Below, piece by piece: positions 1 through 6,747 of a stretch of DNA of 12,721 nucleotides. Origin of the DNA: Flavobacterium psychrophilum (GTDB taxonomy: Bacteria > Bacteroidota > Bacteroidia > Flavobacteriales > Flavobacteriaceae); NCBI GenBank assembly GCA_945897545.1, contig CAMDGJ010000063.1, positions 1 to 12,721 of the forward strand. Reading direction: 5' to 3'. The notes under the pieces were generated by a model. It worked only from the letters and a program-made list of their open reading frames with translations, was not told the DNA's origin and searched no databases. Numbering within the stretch: position 1 is the first letter of the stretch; each line of letters begins with the position of its first letter. The translations under genes and the position numbers were made by a program.

Positions 1-890
1 CCGATATCGGAGCAGCATTCAACCAAAATAGAGAATTAAATGTTGGTACTCTCTATAATGGTATTCCGGCTACACCTAATTATCCAGCAGGTACAAATGG
101 AATTGGAACAATGTACAAATCTTTTCAATACGCTTATGTAGGCAAAAAATTCTTCTTTGGAGATTTATCCTTTTTATTTTTCAAAGACGATTTCAACAAA
201 TACACTACAATTGCAGCTGTTAAAACACCTGTTCAAGGGGTTTGGAGCCGTACAACGACAGGTCTGTATTACAGTATTAATCCAACCAGAAAAATCAACC
301 TTACTGGTAGTTACTATTACCAAGGAGGAAGAAATAAAGATGGTCGTGTTTTGAGTGCAAACCTAGCTTCTATCACATCAACAGTTCAAGTTAGCCGAAA
401 ACTTTTTGTAGGACCTGGTGTTGATTATTTATCAGGAACCGATGGAACAAAAGCAGTGACAGCTGATTCAAGAAGTAACCTTTTCGACCCACTTTACGGA
501 ACGCCGCACAAATTTTGGGGTTATATGGATTATTTTTACGTTGCTAGTGGTTTTGGCAACCAAGGATTGCTTAACTATTTTATGAAAGCAAAATACAACG
601 CTACTGATAAATTGACTTTGTTTGCCGATCTACACGGATTTGAATCCGCTAATAAAGTTTCTAATGGAGCAGGCGGAACAAGAACCCCATATTTAGGTAC
701 TGAATTAGATTTGAAATTGTCTTACAACTTTACCAAGTTAATCAATATTGAGGCGGGTTATTCCTATATGAAAGCTACCAACACAATGGCTTCTGCTCAG
801 GTAAAGAATGTTTCTAATGCTAATCTTTCGCCTCAATGGGCTTATGTAACTCTAAATATTAAACCTGATTTTTTAGCTACAAAAAAATAA
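1..890 (+). CDS. Outer-membrane beta-barrel porin, alginate-export type (3' part only)
   Basis: The reading frame is open from base 3 and has no start inside the window, so the N-terminus and signal peptide lie upstream; the internal ATG at 111 is not the start. About 295 codons are visible. They show the alternating polar/aromatic pattern of amphipathic beta strands (for example LTGSYYYQGG, LTLFADLHGF and INIEAGYSYM), short glycine- and asparagine-rich turns, and a last strand (WAYVTLNIKP) close to the C-terminus, as in outer-membrane barrels. The style matches the alginate-export/porin family. nrtA follows after 26 nt on the same strand, so the likely job is passive entry of nitrate or nitrite across the outer membrane; that substrate is inferred from context only. 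It could also be a general anion or sugar porin. Confidence 0.72.
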   Translation, partial: DIGAAFNQNRELNVGTLYNGIPATPNYPAGTNGIGTMYKSFQYAYVGKKFFFGDLSFLFFKDDFNKYTTIAAVKTPVQGVWSRTTTGLYYSINPTRKINLTGSYYYQGGRNKDGRVLSANLASITSTVQVSRKLFVGPGVDYLSGTDGTKAVTADSRSNLFDPLYGTPHKFWGYMDYFYVASGFGNQGLLNYFMKAKYNATDKLTLFADLHGFESANKVSNGAGGTRTPYLGTELDLKLSYNFTKLINIEAGYSYMKATNTMASAQVKNVSNANLSPQWAYVTLNIKPDFLATKK

Positions 891-916
891 TTAAGTAAAA
901 CTATAAACTATTAGAT

Positions 917-2140
917 ATGAAAACATTAAAACTAAATAGAGCAACACAATCAAAATTATTTTTTGTACTATTATTAGCCATCAGTACTGTTTTTTCAACA
1001 GTAAGTGCTCAAGAACCCGTAAAATTAGGATTCATTCCACTTACTGATTGTTCGCCAATAGTAATGGCAAAAGAACTGGGATTATTTAAAAAATACGGTG
1101 TCGAAGTAATTGTTACCAAAGAATCGTCTTGGGCAAACATTCGCGACAAAGTCCTAACAGGCGAATTAGACGGTGCACATTGTTTGTATTCAATGCCATT
1201 TTCAGTTTATACAGGAGTGGGTGGAAAAGCAGGTTCTGAAATGAAAATTGCGATGATGCTCAACGTGAACGGACAAGCTATCACACTTTCCAATGATTTT
1301 TGCGGTAAAGTAGGTTTCAAACAAATGAACAAAGTAACTCCCGTTGTAGCGGCTAAATTAAAAGCCGAAAAAGAAGTAACATTTGCAATGACATTTCCAG
1401 GTGGAACCCACGATTTATGGTTGCGAAACTGGATGTCTATTGCTGGTTTAAATCAAAAAGCAGTAAAAATAATCACTATTCCACCTCCACAAATGGTAGC
1501 TAATATGAAAGTGGGTAATATGGACGGATACTGTGTTGGTGAGCCTTGGGGCGGAGTTGCCGTAAAACAAGGTATTGGATTTACTCAAGTTGCGACTCAA
1601 GATATCTGGAAAGATCACCCAGAAAAGGCATTGGTTGTCAATAAAGATTTTAGTGCAAAACGCAAAGCTGATTTAGTAAAAGTAATGAAAGCAGTAATGG
1701 AAGCCTGTAAATGGTTAGACGTTCCTGCCAATCGTAAAAAAGCTGCTGCTATCATAGGAAAAGCACCTTATGTAAATGCTCCTGCAGAAGTAATCGAAAA
1801 TAGATTGATGGGGAATTATGATTTGGGTTGCAACCAAGGAACTGAAATTTATGACAATGATTATATGTTGTTTCACAAAGGCGGAATGGTCAATTATCCT
1901 CGTAAATCACATGCAATATGGGCAATGGCACAGTTTGTTCGATTCGGATATTTGAAAGAAGCTCCTGATTACAAAGCCATAGCAGACAAATTAATCTTGC
2001 AAGATTTGTATGAAGAGGTGGCTGCCAGTATGAAAGTAAAAGTACCTGCTGATGATATGAAACCGTTTTCACTTACTATGGACAAAACTGTTTTTGACCC
2101 AAATAATCCGACAGCCTATTTGAAAGTTGTTAAAAAATAA
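917..2140 (+). CDS. nrtA: Periplasmic nitrate-binding protein of an NrtABC/D-type ABC importer
   Basis: The 407-residue protein is of the CmpA/NrtA family, which captures nitrate or nitrite in the periplasm and hands it to the NrtB permease. Residues 1-31 form a Sec signal peptide (Lys/Arg start, hydrophobic LFFVLLLAISTV, likely cut after VSA at 31). There is no lipobox cysteine, so the protein should be soluble, unlike the lipoprotein NrtA of cyanobacteria. Family hallmarks seen are LGFIPLTDCSPIVMAKELGLF near residue 38, SW at 71-72, FPGGTHDLWLR at 160-170 (H165 matches the ligand-binding histidine region of NrtA) and GYCVGEPWGG at 204-213. The length is close to the family norm. It is the second gene of the visible operon. 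Bicarbonate (CmpA) or another anion cannot be excluded, but the nirBD and narK genes nearby favour nitrate. Confidence 0.9.
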   Translation: MKTLKLNRATQSKLFFVLLLAISTVFSTVSAQEPVKLGFIPLTDCSPIVMAKELGLFKKYGVEVIVTKESSWANIRDKVLTGELDGAHCLYSMPFSVYTGVGGKAGSEMKIAMMLNVNGQAITLSNDFCGKVGFKQMNKVTPVVAAKLKAEKEVTFAMTFPGGTHDLWLRNWMSIAGLNQKAVKIITIPPPQMVANMKVGNMDGYCVGEPWGGVAVKQGIGFTQVATQDIWKDHPEKALVVNKDFSAKRKADLVKVMKAVMEACKWLDVPANRKKAAAIIGKAPYVNAPAEVIENRLMGNYDLGCNQGTEIYDNDYMLFHKGGMVNYPRKSHAIWAMAQFVRFGYLKEAPDYKAIADKLILQDLYEEVAASMKVKVPADDMKPFSLTMDKTVFDPNNPTAYLKVVKK

Positions 2141-2156
2141 AAAAAGTAAATCACTC

Positions 2157-2185
2157 GTATTCCTCTTCACCTAGAGGAGGAATAC
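2157..2185 (+). promoter_or_regulatory. Strong intergenic RNA hairpin between nrtA and nrtB
   Basis: Twelve bases at 2157-2168 (GTATTCCTCTTC) pair with 2174-2185 (GAGGAGGAATAC) with a single T-G wobble, around the 5-nt loop ACCTA. It starts 17 nt after the nrtA stop and ends 52 nt before the nrtB start. No T-run follows, so it is not a classic intrinsic terminator. A stem here could block 3' exonucleases and keep nrtA mRNA in excess over nrtB, as known for binding-protein genes such as malE. That role is inferred. Confidence 0.6.
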
Positions 2186-2237
2186 CAAATGATGCTCCAC
2201 ACAAATTAAAGATTAAAACTAATTAAATTTTATTACC

Positions 2238-3119
2238 ATGTCAGATAAAAATACACTAACCATTGATGCATTGGAGTCAACCATCAATATTGCTACAGAA
2301 TCACAAAAGAGTTTTGCAAAGGAAAATTACAAGCTCAAATTGGCTTTAAACACAATTATTGAAAAATCAAAATCAATCTTTTTTGCAGTAATTGGTTTAC
2401 TGGTTTTTGGTGGATTTTGGAGTTTATTGAGTATTTATACAGAAGATGCTTTGCCTGGCCCTGTTGCTACTTTAACTGTATTGAAAGAAATGTTAAGCGA
2501 TCCATTCTACGATTATGGTCCAAATGACAAAGGAATTGGATTGCAATTATTCAACTCCATAAAAACAGTTCTTTTGGGATTCTTGTTGGGGTCTTTAATT
2601 GCTATTCCTATCGGGATTTTGATGGGAGCAAGCACCATTTGCAAACAAATTTTTTATCCAATAGTGCAATTATTGAAACCAGTTTCGCCTTTGGCTTGGT
2701 TTCCGATTGGGTTGGTAGTTTTTAAAGATACAGGAATGGCAACTATATTTATTGTTTTTATCACTTCGTTGTGGTCAACGCTTATCAATACTTCTTTTGG
2801 AGTTGCCTCGATTCCACAAGATCATAAAAACGTAGCGAAAGCTTTTGGTTTCTCAAAAATGAGATATTTGACAAAAATATTGATTCCATATAGTTTGCCT
2901 CACATTATTACTGGTTTGCGATTGAGTATCAGTGTCGCTTGGTTGGTAATTGTTGCCGGCGAAATGTTGTCTGGTGGTGCTGGAATTGGGTTCTTTGTTT
3001 GGGACAGCTGGAATGCATTGAGCCTTGAAAAAGTAATATCGGCCATTTTAATCATTGGTATTGTGGGATTACTTTTCGACAGAATATTCACTTTTATTGA
3101 AAACAAAGTAGCATATTAA
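2238..3119 (+). CDS. nrtB: Nitrate ABC transporter inner-membrane permease
   Basis: The 293-residue protein is a BPD-type (MetI-like) permease of the NrtB/SsuC/TauC group. After a hydrophilic N-terminus of about 45 residues come hydrophobic segments at roughly 46-66, 107-130, 152-178, 216-240 and 265-283. The cytoplasmic EAA-type loop that docks on the ATPase is seen at about 199-221 (VAKAFGFSKMRYLTKILIP); the usual EAA start is VAKAFG here, as is common in NrtB. PLAWFPIGLVVF at 151-162 is typical of this permease group. The ATG at 2238 gives the expected length. It sits between the binding protein and the ATPase gene, with unusually long gaps for one operon (97 and 108 nt) that hold a hairpin and tandem repeats. 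The nitrate assignment rests on nrtA and the neighbourhood. Confidence 0.9.
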   Translation: MSDKNTLTIDALESTINIATESQKSFAKENYKLKLALNTIIEKSKSIFFAVIGLLVFGGFWSLLSIYTEDALPGPVATLTVLKEMLSDPFYDYGPNDKGIGLQLFNSIKTVLLGFLLGSLIAIPIGILMGASTICKQIFYPIVQLLKPVSPLAWFPIGLVVFKDTGMATIFIVFITSLWSTLINTSFGVASIPQDHKNVAKAFGFSKMRYLTKILIPYSLPHIITGLRLSISVAWLVIVAGEMLSGGAGIGFFVWDSWNALSLEKVISAILIIGIVGLLFDRIFTFIENKVAY

Positions 3120-3120
3120 A

Positions 3121-3203
3121 AAGTTAGAAGTGAGAGGTTAGAAGTGCGAAGTTAGAAGCATTCATAGCAACCATCTTTAATCTTCCATCGCCTTACTTCC
3201 ATC
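3121..3203 (+). repeat. 14-nt-period tandem repeats between nrtB and the ATPase gene
   Basis: Two full copies and a partial third copy of a 14-nt unit start right after the nrtB stop: AAGTTAGAAGTGAG (3121-3134), AGGTTAGAAGTGCG (3135-3148) and AAGTTAGAAG (3149-3158). A second pair, CTTCCATC at 3182-3189 and 3196-3203, has the same 14-nt spacing. It is non-coding. The G/A-rich first block and C/T-rich second block could pair weakly in RNA. The function is unknown. Confidence 0.7.
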
Positions 3204-3227
3204 TTAAAACAACTAAAACTAAAAAAA

Positions 3228-4034
3228 ATGAGTTATTTAGAAATCAAAAACTTAGAAATTTCGTTTCCAACGCCAAAAGGAAAATATATTGCAGTAACAG
3301 ATATAAATTTATCTATCAAAAAAGGAGAAAAGATATCCATAATTGGTCACTCGGGTTGTGGCAAATCTACTATTATGAATGCCATTGCTGGAATGTTAAC
3401 TCCAACAGGAGGAACGGTTGTATTAGACGGAAAAAACATAAAAGGCCCAGGCCCAGACAGAGGAATTGTTTTCCAAAATTATTCACTTTTGCCTTGGTTA
3501 TCGGTTCACGAAAACATCTTTCAAGCTGTCGATTCCGTAATGGATTGTTCCAAGAAAGAAAAACACGAAATTGTAGATTACAATCTAAAAATGGTTAATT
3601 TATTGTCGCACCGAGATAAATTACCGGGTCAATTATCGGGCGGAATGAAACAAAGAGTTGCCATTGCAAGAGCCTTTGCCATCAATCCTGGAGTGTTGTT
3701 ATTGGATGAACCTTTTGGAGCTTTAGATGCCTTTACAAAAAGTTCTATGCAACTGGAAGTGTTGAAATTATGGAACCTCAACAACCGCGACAAAACCATT
3801 ATTATGATTACACACGACATCGAAGAAGCCTTATTTTTATCAGACAGAATTGTGGTTTTAAATGACGGACCAGCTTCGACCATAAGAGAAGTTGTAGACG
3901 TTCATCTAAAAAGACCAAGAAACAAAATTGAGATTGTAAAAACTGCTGAATATATTGAATTGAGAGATAAATTATTGCATCTACTCACCGAAGAATTCTC
4001 TATCGAAGATATGGGAGTAGAGTATAAAAATTAG
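3228..4034 (+). CDS. nrtD: Nitrate ABC transporter ATP-binding protein (NrtD type, not fused)
   Basis: The 268-residue ABC ATPase powers the importer from the cytoplasmic side. All nucleotide-site motifs are intact: Walker A GHSGCGKST at 40-48, the Q-loop glutamine Q83 in VFQNYSLLPW, the signature LSGGM at 136-140, Walker B VLLLDEP at 156-162 with catalytic E161, the D-loop ALD at 165-167, and the H-loop H196 in MITHDIEEA. The Q-loop followed by LLPW and the C-terminal end of about 60 residues fit the NrtD/SsuB/TauB group. Cyanobacterial NrtC has a second substrate-binding domain of about 380 residues; that is missing here, so NrtD is the better name, and one homodimer would serve NrtB. It is the last gene of the + strand operon, and a terminator follows 24 nt after the stop. 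Confidence 0.9.
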   Translation: MSYLEIKNLEISFPTPKGKYIAVTDINLSIKKGEKISIIGHSGCGKSTIMNAIAGMLTPTGGTVVLDGKNIKGPGPDRGIVFQNYSLLPWLSVHENIFQAVDSVMDCSKKEKHEIVDYNLKMVNLLSHRDKLPGQLSGGMKQRVAIARAFAINPGVLLLDEPFGALDAFTKSSMQLEVLKLWNLNNRDKTIIMITHDIEEALFLSDRIVVLNDGPASTIREVVDVHLKRPRNKIEIVKTAEYIELRDKLLHLLTEEFSIEDMGVEYKN

Positions 4035-4058
4035 TTTAAGTTAATTTTTGTTAGTTGG

Positions 4059-4092
4059 AATCCTTGTGATGTGAATTGCAGGGATTTTTTTT
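4059..4092 (+). terminator. Intrinsic terminator of the porin-nrtA-nrtB-nrtD operon
   Basis: An 8-bp stem, AATCCTTG (4059-4066) with CAGGGATT (4079-4086) including one T-G wobble, has a 12-nt loop and runs into eight T at 4085-4092. It lies 24 nt after the ATPase stop. On the other strand no T-run follows the stem, so it acts on + strand transcripts only. Confidence 0.75.
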
Positions 4093-4125
4093 CAGAATTA
4101 ATAAATATCGAGCAACCAATTTTTT

Positions 4126-5040
4126 TTATAGTTCAATTTTTGAAATTCTTTCTTTAAAAATCTTATTGATAGAATTTCCATTTTTTTCAATAAAATCGAT
4201 TCTTTTTAAAATACTTTCGATAAATCTTTTACTTTCGAAAATTAATTCATTTACTTGTAGTTTTTCTTTAGGATTAAGGCTGAACTGATGTTGTACATCA
4301 TAAAAAATATTTGTATAAATAAATAGCTTTAAAAAAATCAAATAGATAAAATGTTCGTGAGAAATATTACTTATTGAATATCGAATTCTATCTTTTCTTT
4401 CATCTCGATAATTACCGGATGACATAAAATTGATATGGCAATGTTCACATAAAAGTTCATATATTGCATTGTGAACATTTATATCTTCGGTATAATTTGT
4501 TTTTGAAGCTTTTTCAAAAATTCCAGTTCCGAAATTATAAATATTATTATCTTCAATATTCAGAATTTTATTTTTAATTTCTTTACCGTTTTTATTAATT
4601 GGATGAACATATTTACCAAAATGTAAACCAACTTTAAAAATCGAATCACATACCCTTCTAGGATCTTTATTCAAAAATGCAATATACACATATGCCTAAT
4701 AGCTGCTGCGAAGTAAGCTAAATGCATCCTCATAATTAAATATTTTTATCAAAGCATCAATGGATTTATGAATCCGAAGAGATTTAGTAAAACAAAAAAG
4801 TTGCACATCGAAATTTATTGATAAAAAATCATCCGAATCTCTTTTATCTATAAATTTTGGATAACCATATTTTTTTAAAAGTTTTTCACTTAGCTGAAAA
4901 AAATGTTTGTTTAGTTGATTAAAACTTTTACTAATTAACTGTTCGGTATAGATTTCTCCAAGTTGCTTAGATTTCATCAAAATCGTATTATATTTATAAT
5001 TTTTGAATAGCTTATATAATCTATTCCAAATGTACAACAT
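4126..5040 (-). pseudogene. DUF5677-like gene interrupted by one in-frame TAG codon
   Basis: The frame is open from upstream of 5040 down to the TAA at 4126-4128, except for a single TAG at 4696-4698 on the - strand. The two halves are in exactly the same frame, so this is one gene of roughly 300 codons with a nonsense codon, not two genes. Around the break it reads EDAFSLLRSSY-stop-AYVYIAFLNKDPRR. This resembles the RSxxE helix motif of DUF5677 proteins (HEPN-like, mainly helical, function unknown); the stop sits where the motif's Glu is expected, and GAG to TAG is one change. The start is either ATG 5040 or ATG 4977; the latter lies about 50 nt behind a TAnnTTTG element. The region is clearly more AT-rich than its neighbours and sits between two convergent nitrate transport units, which suggests acquired DNA. 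A truncated 93-114-residue product is possible. The family assignment is from memory of its motifs and moderate. Confidence 0.6.
5027..5034 (-). promoter_or_regulatory. Possible Bacteroidota -7 element of the DUF5677-like gene
   Basis: TACATTTG on the - strand matches the TAnnTTTG consensus of the Bacteroidota housekeeping sigma factor exactly. It lies downstream of the narK terminator. A transcript from here would begin near 5020 and favour the ATG at 4977 over the one at 5040. No good -33 TTTG element is seen, so the call is weak. Confidence 0.3.
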
Positions 5041-5051
5041 AACAAAAACAT

Positions 5052-5084
5052 AAAAAAGGCCTCTGAAATCAATCAAAGGCCTTT
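5052..5084 (-). terminator. Intrinsic terminator of narK
   Basis: On the - strand AAAGGCCT (5084-5077) pairs perfectly with AGGCCTTT (5062-5055) around a 14-nt loop; the second arm and the bases after it make a run of six T ending at 5052. It is 28 nt after the narK stop. It overlaps the first codons of the open frame of the following gene if that were started upstream of 5040, which argues against such a start. Confidence 0.75.
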
Positions 5085-5111
5085 ATCAACAATTTATTAT
5101 TAAAATTAATA

Positions 5112-6602
5112 CTATTTCTTAGAAGATTCACGCTCCATAACCTTTGACAATTCGGGTTGTTTCTCGTTCATAATTCGGGTTACTGTTCTATGCATCCAAA
5201 TCAAACAAATCGATGAAAATATCAAAATGAATATCCAAGAACTTGACCAAAAACCCGTACTGGTCAATAAATATCCAAAAATAATTGGACCGAAGAAACC
5301 TCCTAAACCACCTATCATTCCTACCATTCCTCCTACAACACCCACTTCGGTCGGGAAATATTCTGGAATATGTTTGTAAACTGCAGCTTTACCAATTCCC
5401 CAAGAAATACCAATCAAGATTACCAAAACTAAATACACCCACATATTAGCATCAAAATTAATTTGGGTTACCCCTTTGGCTAATAATTCTTTCTTCTTTA
5501 CTTCTTGATTTTCTTTAACTACTACTTCCTGCCACGAATTTTTAGTTGGAAAAATAGTATTTTGGTTTGGCTTCTCAACTTTTTTATTAATTGCAAAATC
5601 CTTTTCGCCTACTTTTACATTGGTATCAGAAACTGAAGTTATTATTCCTTTTTTTCCAGCCATAACACCTGGACCAGCCGTTGTGATATCCATTTTTGGC
5701 ACCATTAATAAAGCAATAAGTATTACGGACGATGATAAGACCCAATACATTACTTTTCTGGCTCCAAATTTATCCGACAAATAACCCCCAAATGCACGAA
5801 TCACGCCTGATGGCAAACTAAACATCGTAGCAAACATTCCTCCCATAACCAAACTGGTTTGATAGACATTCATAAAGTTGGGCAACAACCATTGCGCATA
5901 AGCCACAAAACACCCAAATACCAAGAAATAATAGGCTCCAAATCGCCAAACCCGAACACTTTTTAAAGAACCCAGCATTTGAGAAACCGTTTTGGTATTA
6001 TTTTCTAATTTTTTGTTTTTGGCAAAAATCAAGAATAAAACTCCAATAACCAACAAGGCAATACCGTAAATAACCGGCAATAATTTCCATCCATTTTGCG
6101 GGTCATCAATCGAAAATTTATTTAGTAATGACGGTGCCATAAAAGTTGTAATCGCTGCTCCAGCATTTCCCATTCCGAAAATTCCCAAGGCTCTTCCTTG
6201 CCATTCTTTTGGATACCAAATAGATGTAAAACCAATACCTACAGCAAAACTGGTTCCCACCATTCCAAACAAAAAGCTTAAAACGGCAAACATAAAAAAG
6301 CTGTTGGCCAACGGAAGTAAAAACAAAGGAATGGAACACAGGAGTAATAAAAAGGAGAAAACATATTTTCCACCATATTTATCGGTCAGCATTCCTATCG
6401 GCAAACGCATAATGGAACCTGTTAGAATTGGAATTCCCAAAAGCCACCCAACTTGAACAACGCTCCAATGGAAAATGCCATTATCCACCAGAAAGGTGAC
6501 TAAGACACCATTCAAAGTCCAGCAAGCAAAACATACCGTAAAGGCAAGAGTATTTAGAAATAAAATTTTGTGAGATTGTGATAAGGAATTTGCATCTGTC
6601 AT
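5112..6602 (-). CDS. narK: NarK-type nitrate/nitrite transporter (MFS) with an extra periplasmic domain
   Basis: The 496-residue major facilitator moves nitrate and/or nitrite across the inner membrane. NarK hallmarks are present: the anion-binding arginines R66 in TM2 (IMRLPIGMLTDKYGG, with the MFS loop 2-3 motif) and R269 in TM8 (GVIRAFGGYLSDKFGARK), nitrate signature 1 at about 141-152 (IFGMGNAGAAIT, TM5) and signature 2 at about 424-438 (GGMVGMIGGLGGFFG, TM11). Residues about 302-386 form a hydrophilic Lys/Val-rich insert between TM9 and TM10, which should face the periplasm; E. coli NarK (463 residues) has only a short loop there. The gene has its own terminator, and a TACGTA inverted repeat lies 77-111 nt upstream of the start. 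Whether it is an uptake carrier or a nitrate/nitrite antiporter cannot be told from sequence. Confidence 0.9.
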   Translation of the reverse strand: MTDANSLSQSHKILFLNTLAFTVCFACWTLNGVLVTFLVDNGIFHWSVVQVGWLLGIPILTGSIMRLPIGMLTDKYGGKYVFSFLLLLCSIPLFLLPLANSFFMFAVLSFLFGMVGTSFAVGIGFTSIWYPKEWQGRALGIFGMGNAGAAITTFMAPSLLNKFSIDDPQNGWKLLPVIYGIALLVIGVLFLIFAKNKKLENNTKTVSQMLGSLKSVRVWRFGAYYFLVFGCFVAYAQWLLPNFMNVYQTSLVMGGMFATMFSLPSGVIRAFGGYLSDKFGARKVMYWVLSSSVILIALLMVPKMDITTAGPGVMAGKKGIITSVSDTNVKVGEKDFAINKKVEKPNQNTIFPTKNSWQEVVVKENQEVKKKELLAKGVTQINFDANMWVYLVLVILIGISWGIGKAAVYKHIPEYFPTEVGVVGGMVGMIGGLGGFFGPIIFGYLLTSTGFWSSSWIFILIFSSICLIWMHRTVTRIMNEKQPELSKVMERESSKK

Positions 6603-6619
6603 AATACTTATATTTTTGA

Positions 6620-6627
6620 CAAAAATA
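6620..6627 (-). promoter_or_regulatory. Possible narK promoter (-7 element)
   Basis: TATTTTTG on the - strand matches TAnnTTTG and lies 18 nt upstream of the narK ATG, giving a leader of roughly 12 nt. A GTTTA about 17-18 nt further upstream is a poor fit to the -33 TTTG. In this AT-rich DNA a chance match is possible. Confidence 0.35.
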
Positions 6628-6676
6628 AGTACTAATACTGGAAATAAACCTGCTTTTTCGCAGTTTATGTAAAATA

Positions 6677-6715
6677 ATTACGTATTTATACTTAAATATT
6701 TTACAGATACGTAGT
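6677..6715 (-). promoter_or_regulatory. TACGTA inverted-repeat operator upstream of narK
   Basis: TACGTAT at 6679-6685 faces ATACGTA at 6707-6713, with 21 bases between them, so the two heptamers form an inverted repeat about two helix turns apart. The same arrangement lies before the response regulator gene, and the first 20 bases (6677-6696) match there at 18 of 20. TACGTAT fits the E. coli NarL heptamer TACYYMT at six of seven positions. The pair sits 77-111 nt before narK, a normal activator position. Binding by the neighbouring NarL-type regulator is inferred. Confidence 0.55.
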
Positions 6716-6747
6716 TTTAAATCTTTAAAAAACTAAGCATTAAGAAA

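Noticed and set aside
917..4034. Sulfonate or taurine (SsuABC/TauABC) importer
   Set aside because: The binding protein has the CmpA/NrtA hallmarks (GGTHDLWLR, GYCVGEPW) and the whole neighbourhood concerns nitrate and nitrite; no sulfonate-cleaving enzyme is near.
4076..4288. A 70-codon open frame on the + strand
   Set aside because: It lies opposite the DUF5677-like gene, begins inside the terminator and consists mostly of Phe, Ile and Leu from AT-rich complement sequence.
4126..4689. A separate gene of 187 codons beginning with GTG at 4689
   Set aside because: It is in the same frame as the 126-codon piece upstream and separated from it by one TAG only; the protein continues naturally across it, so the GTG is an internal valine.
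5041..5076. An upstream TTG start at 5076 for the DUF5677-like gene
   Set aside because: This stretch is the terminator hairpin of narK, and a better ATG exists at 5040 or 4977.
6646..6666. Hairpin AAACCTGC / GCAGTTT as terminator of the response regulator gene
   Set aside because: The stem has a bulge, lacks a proper T-run on the - strand and sits between the operator and narK; it might be part of the narK leader region but support is weak.
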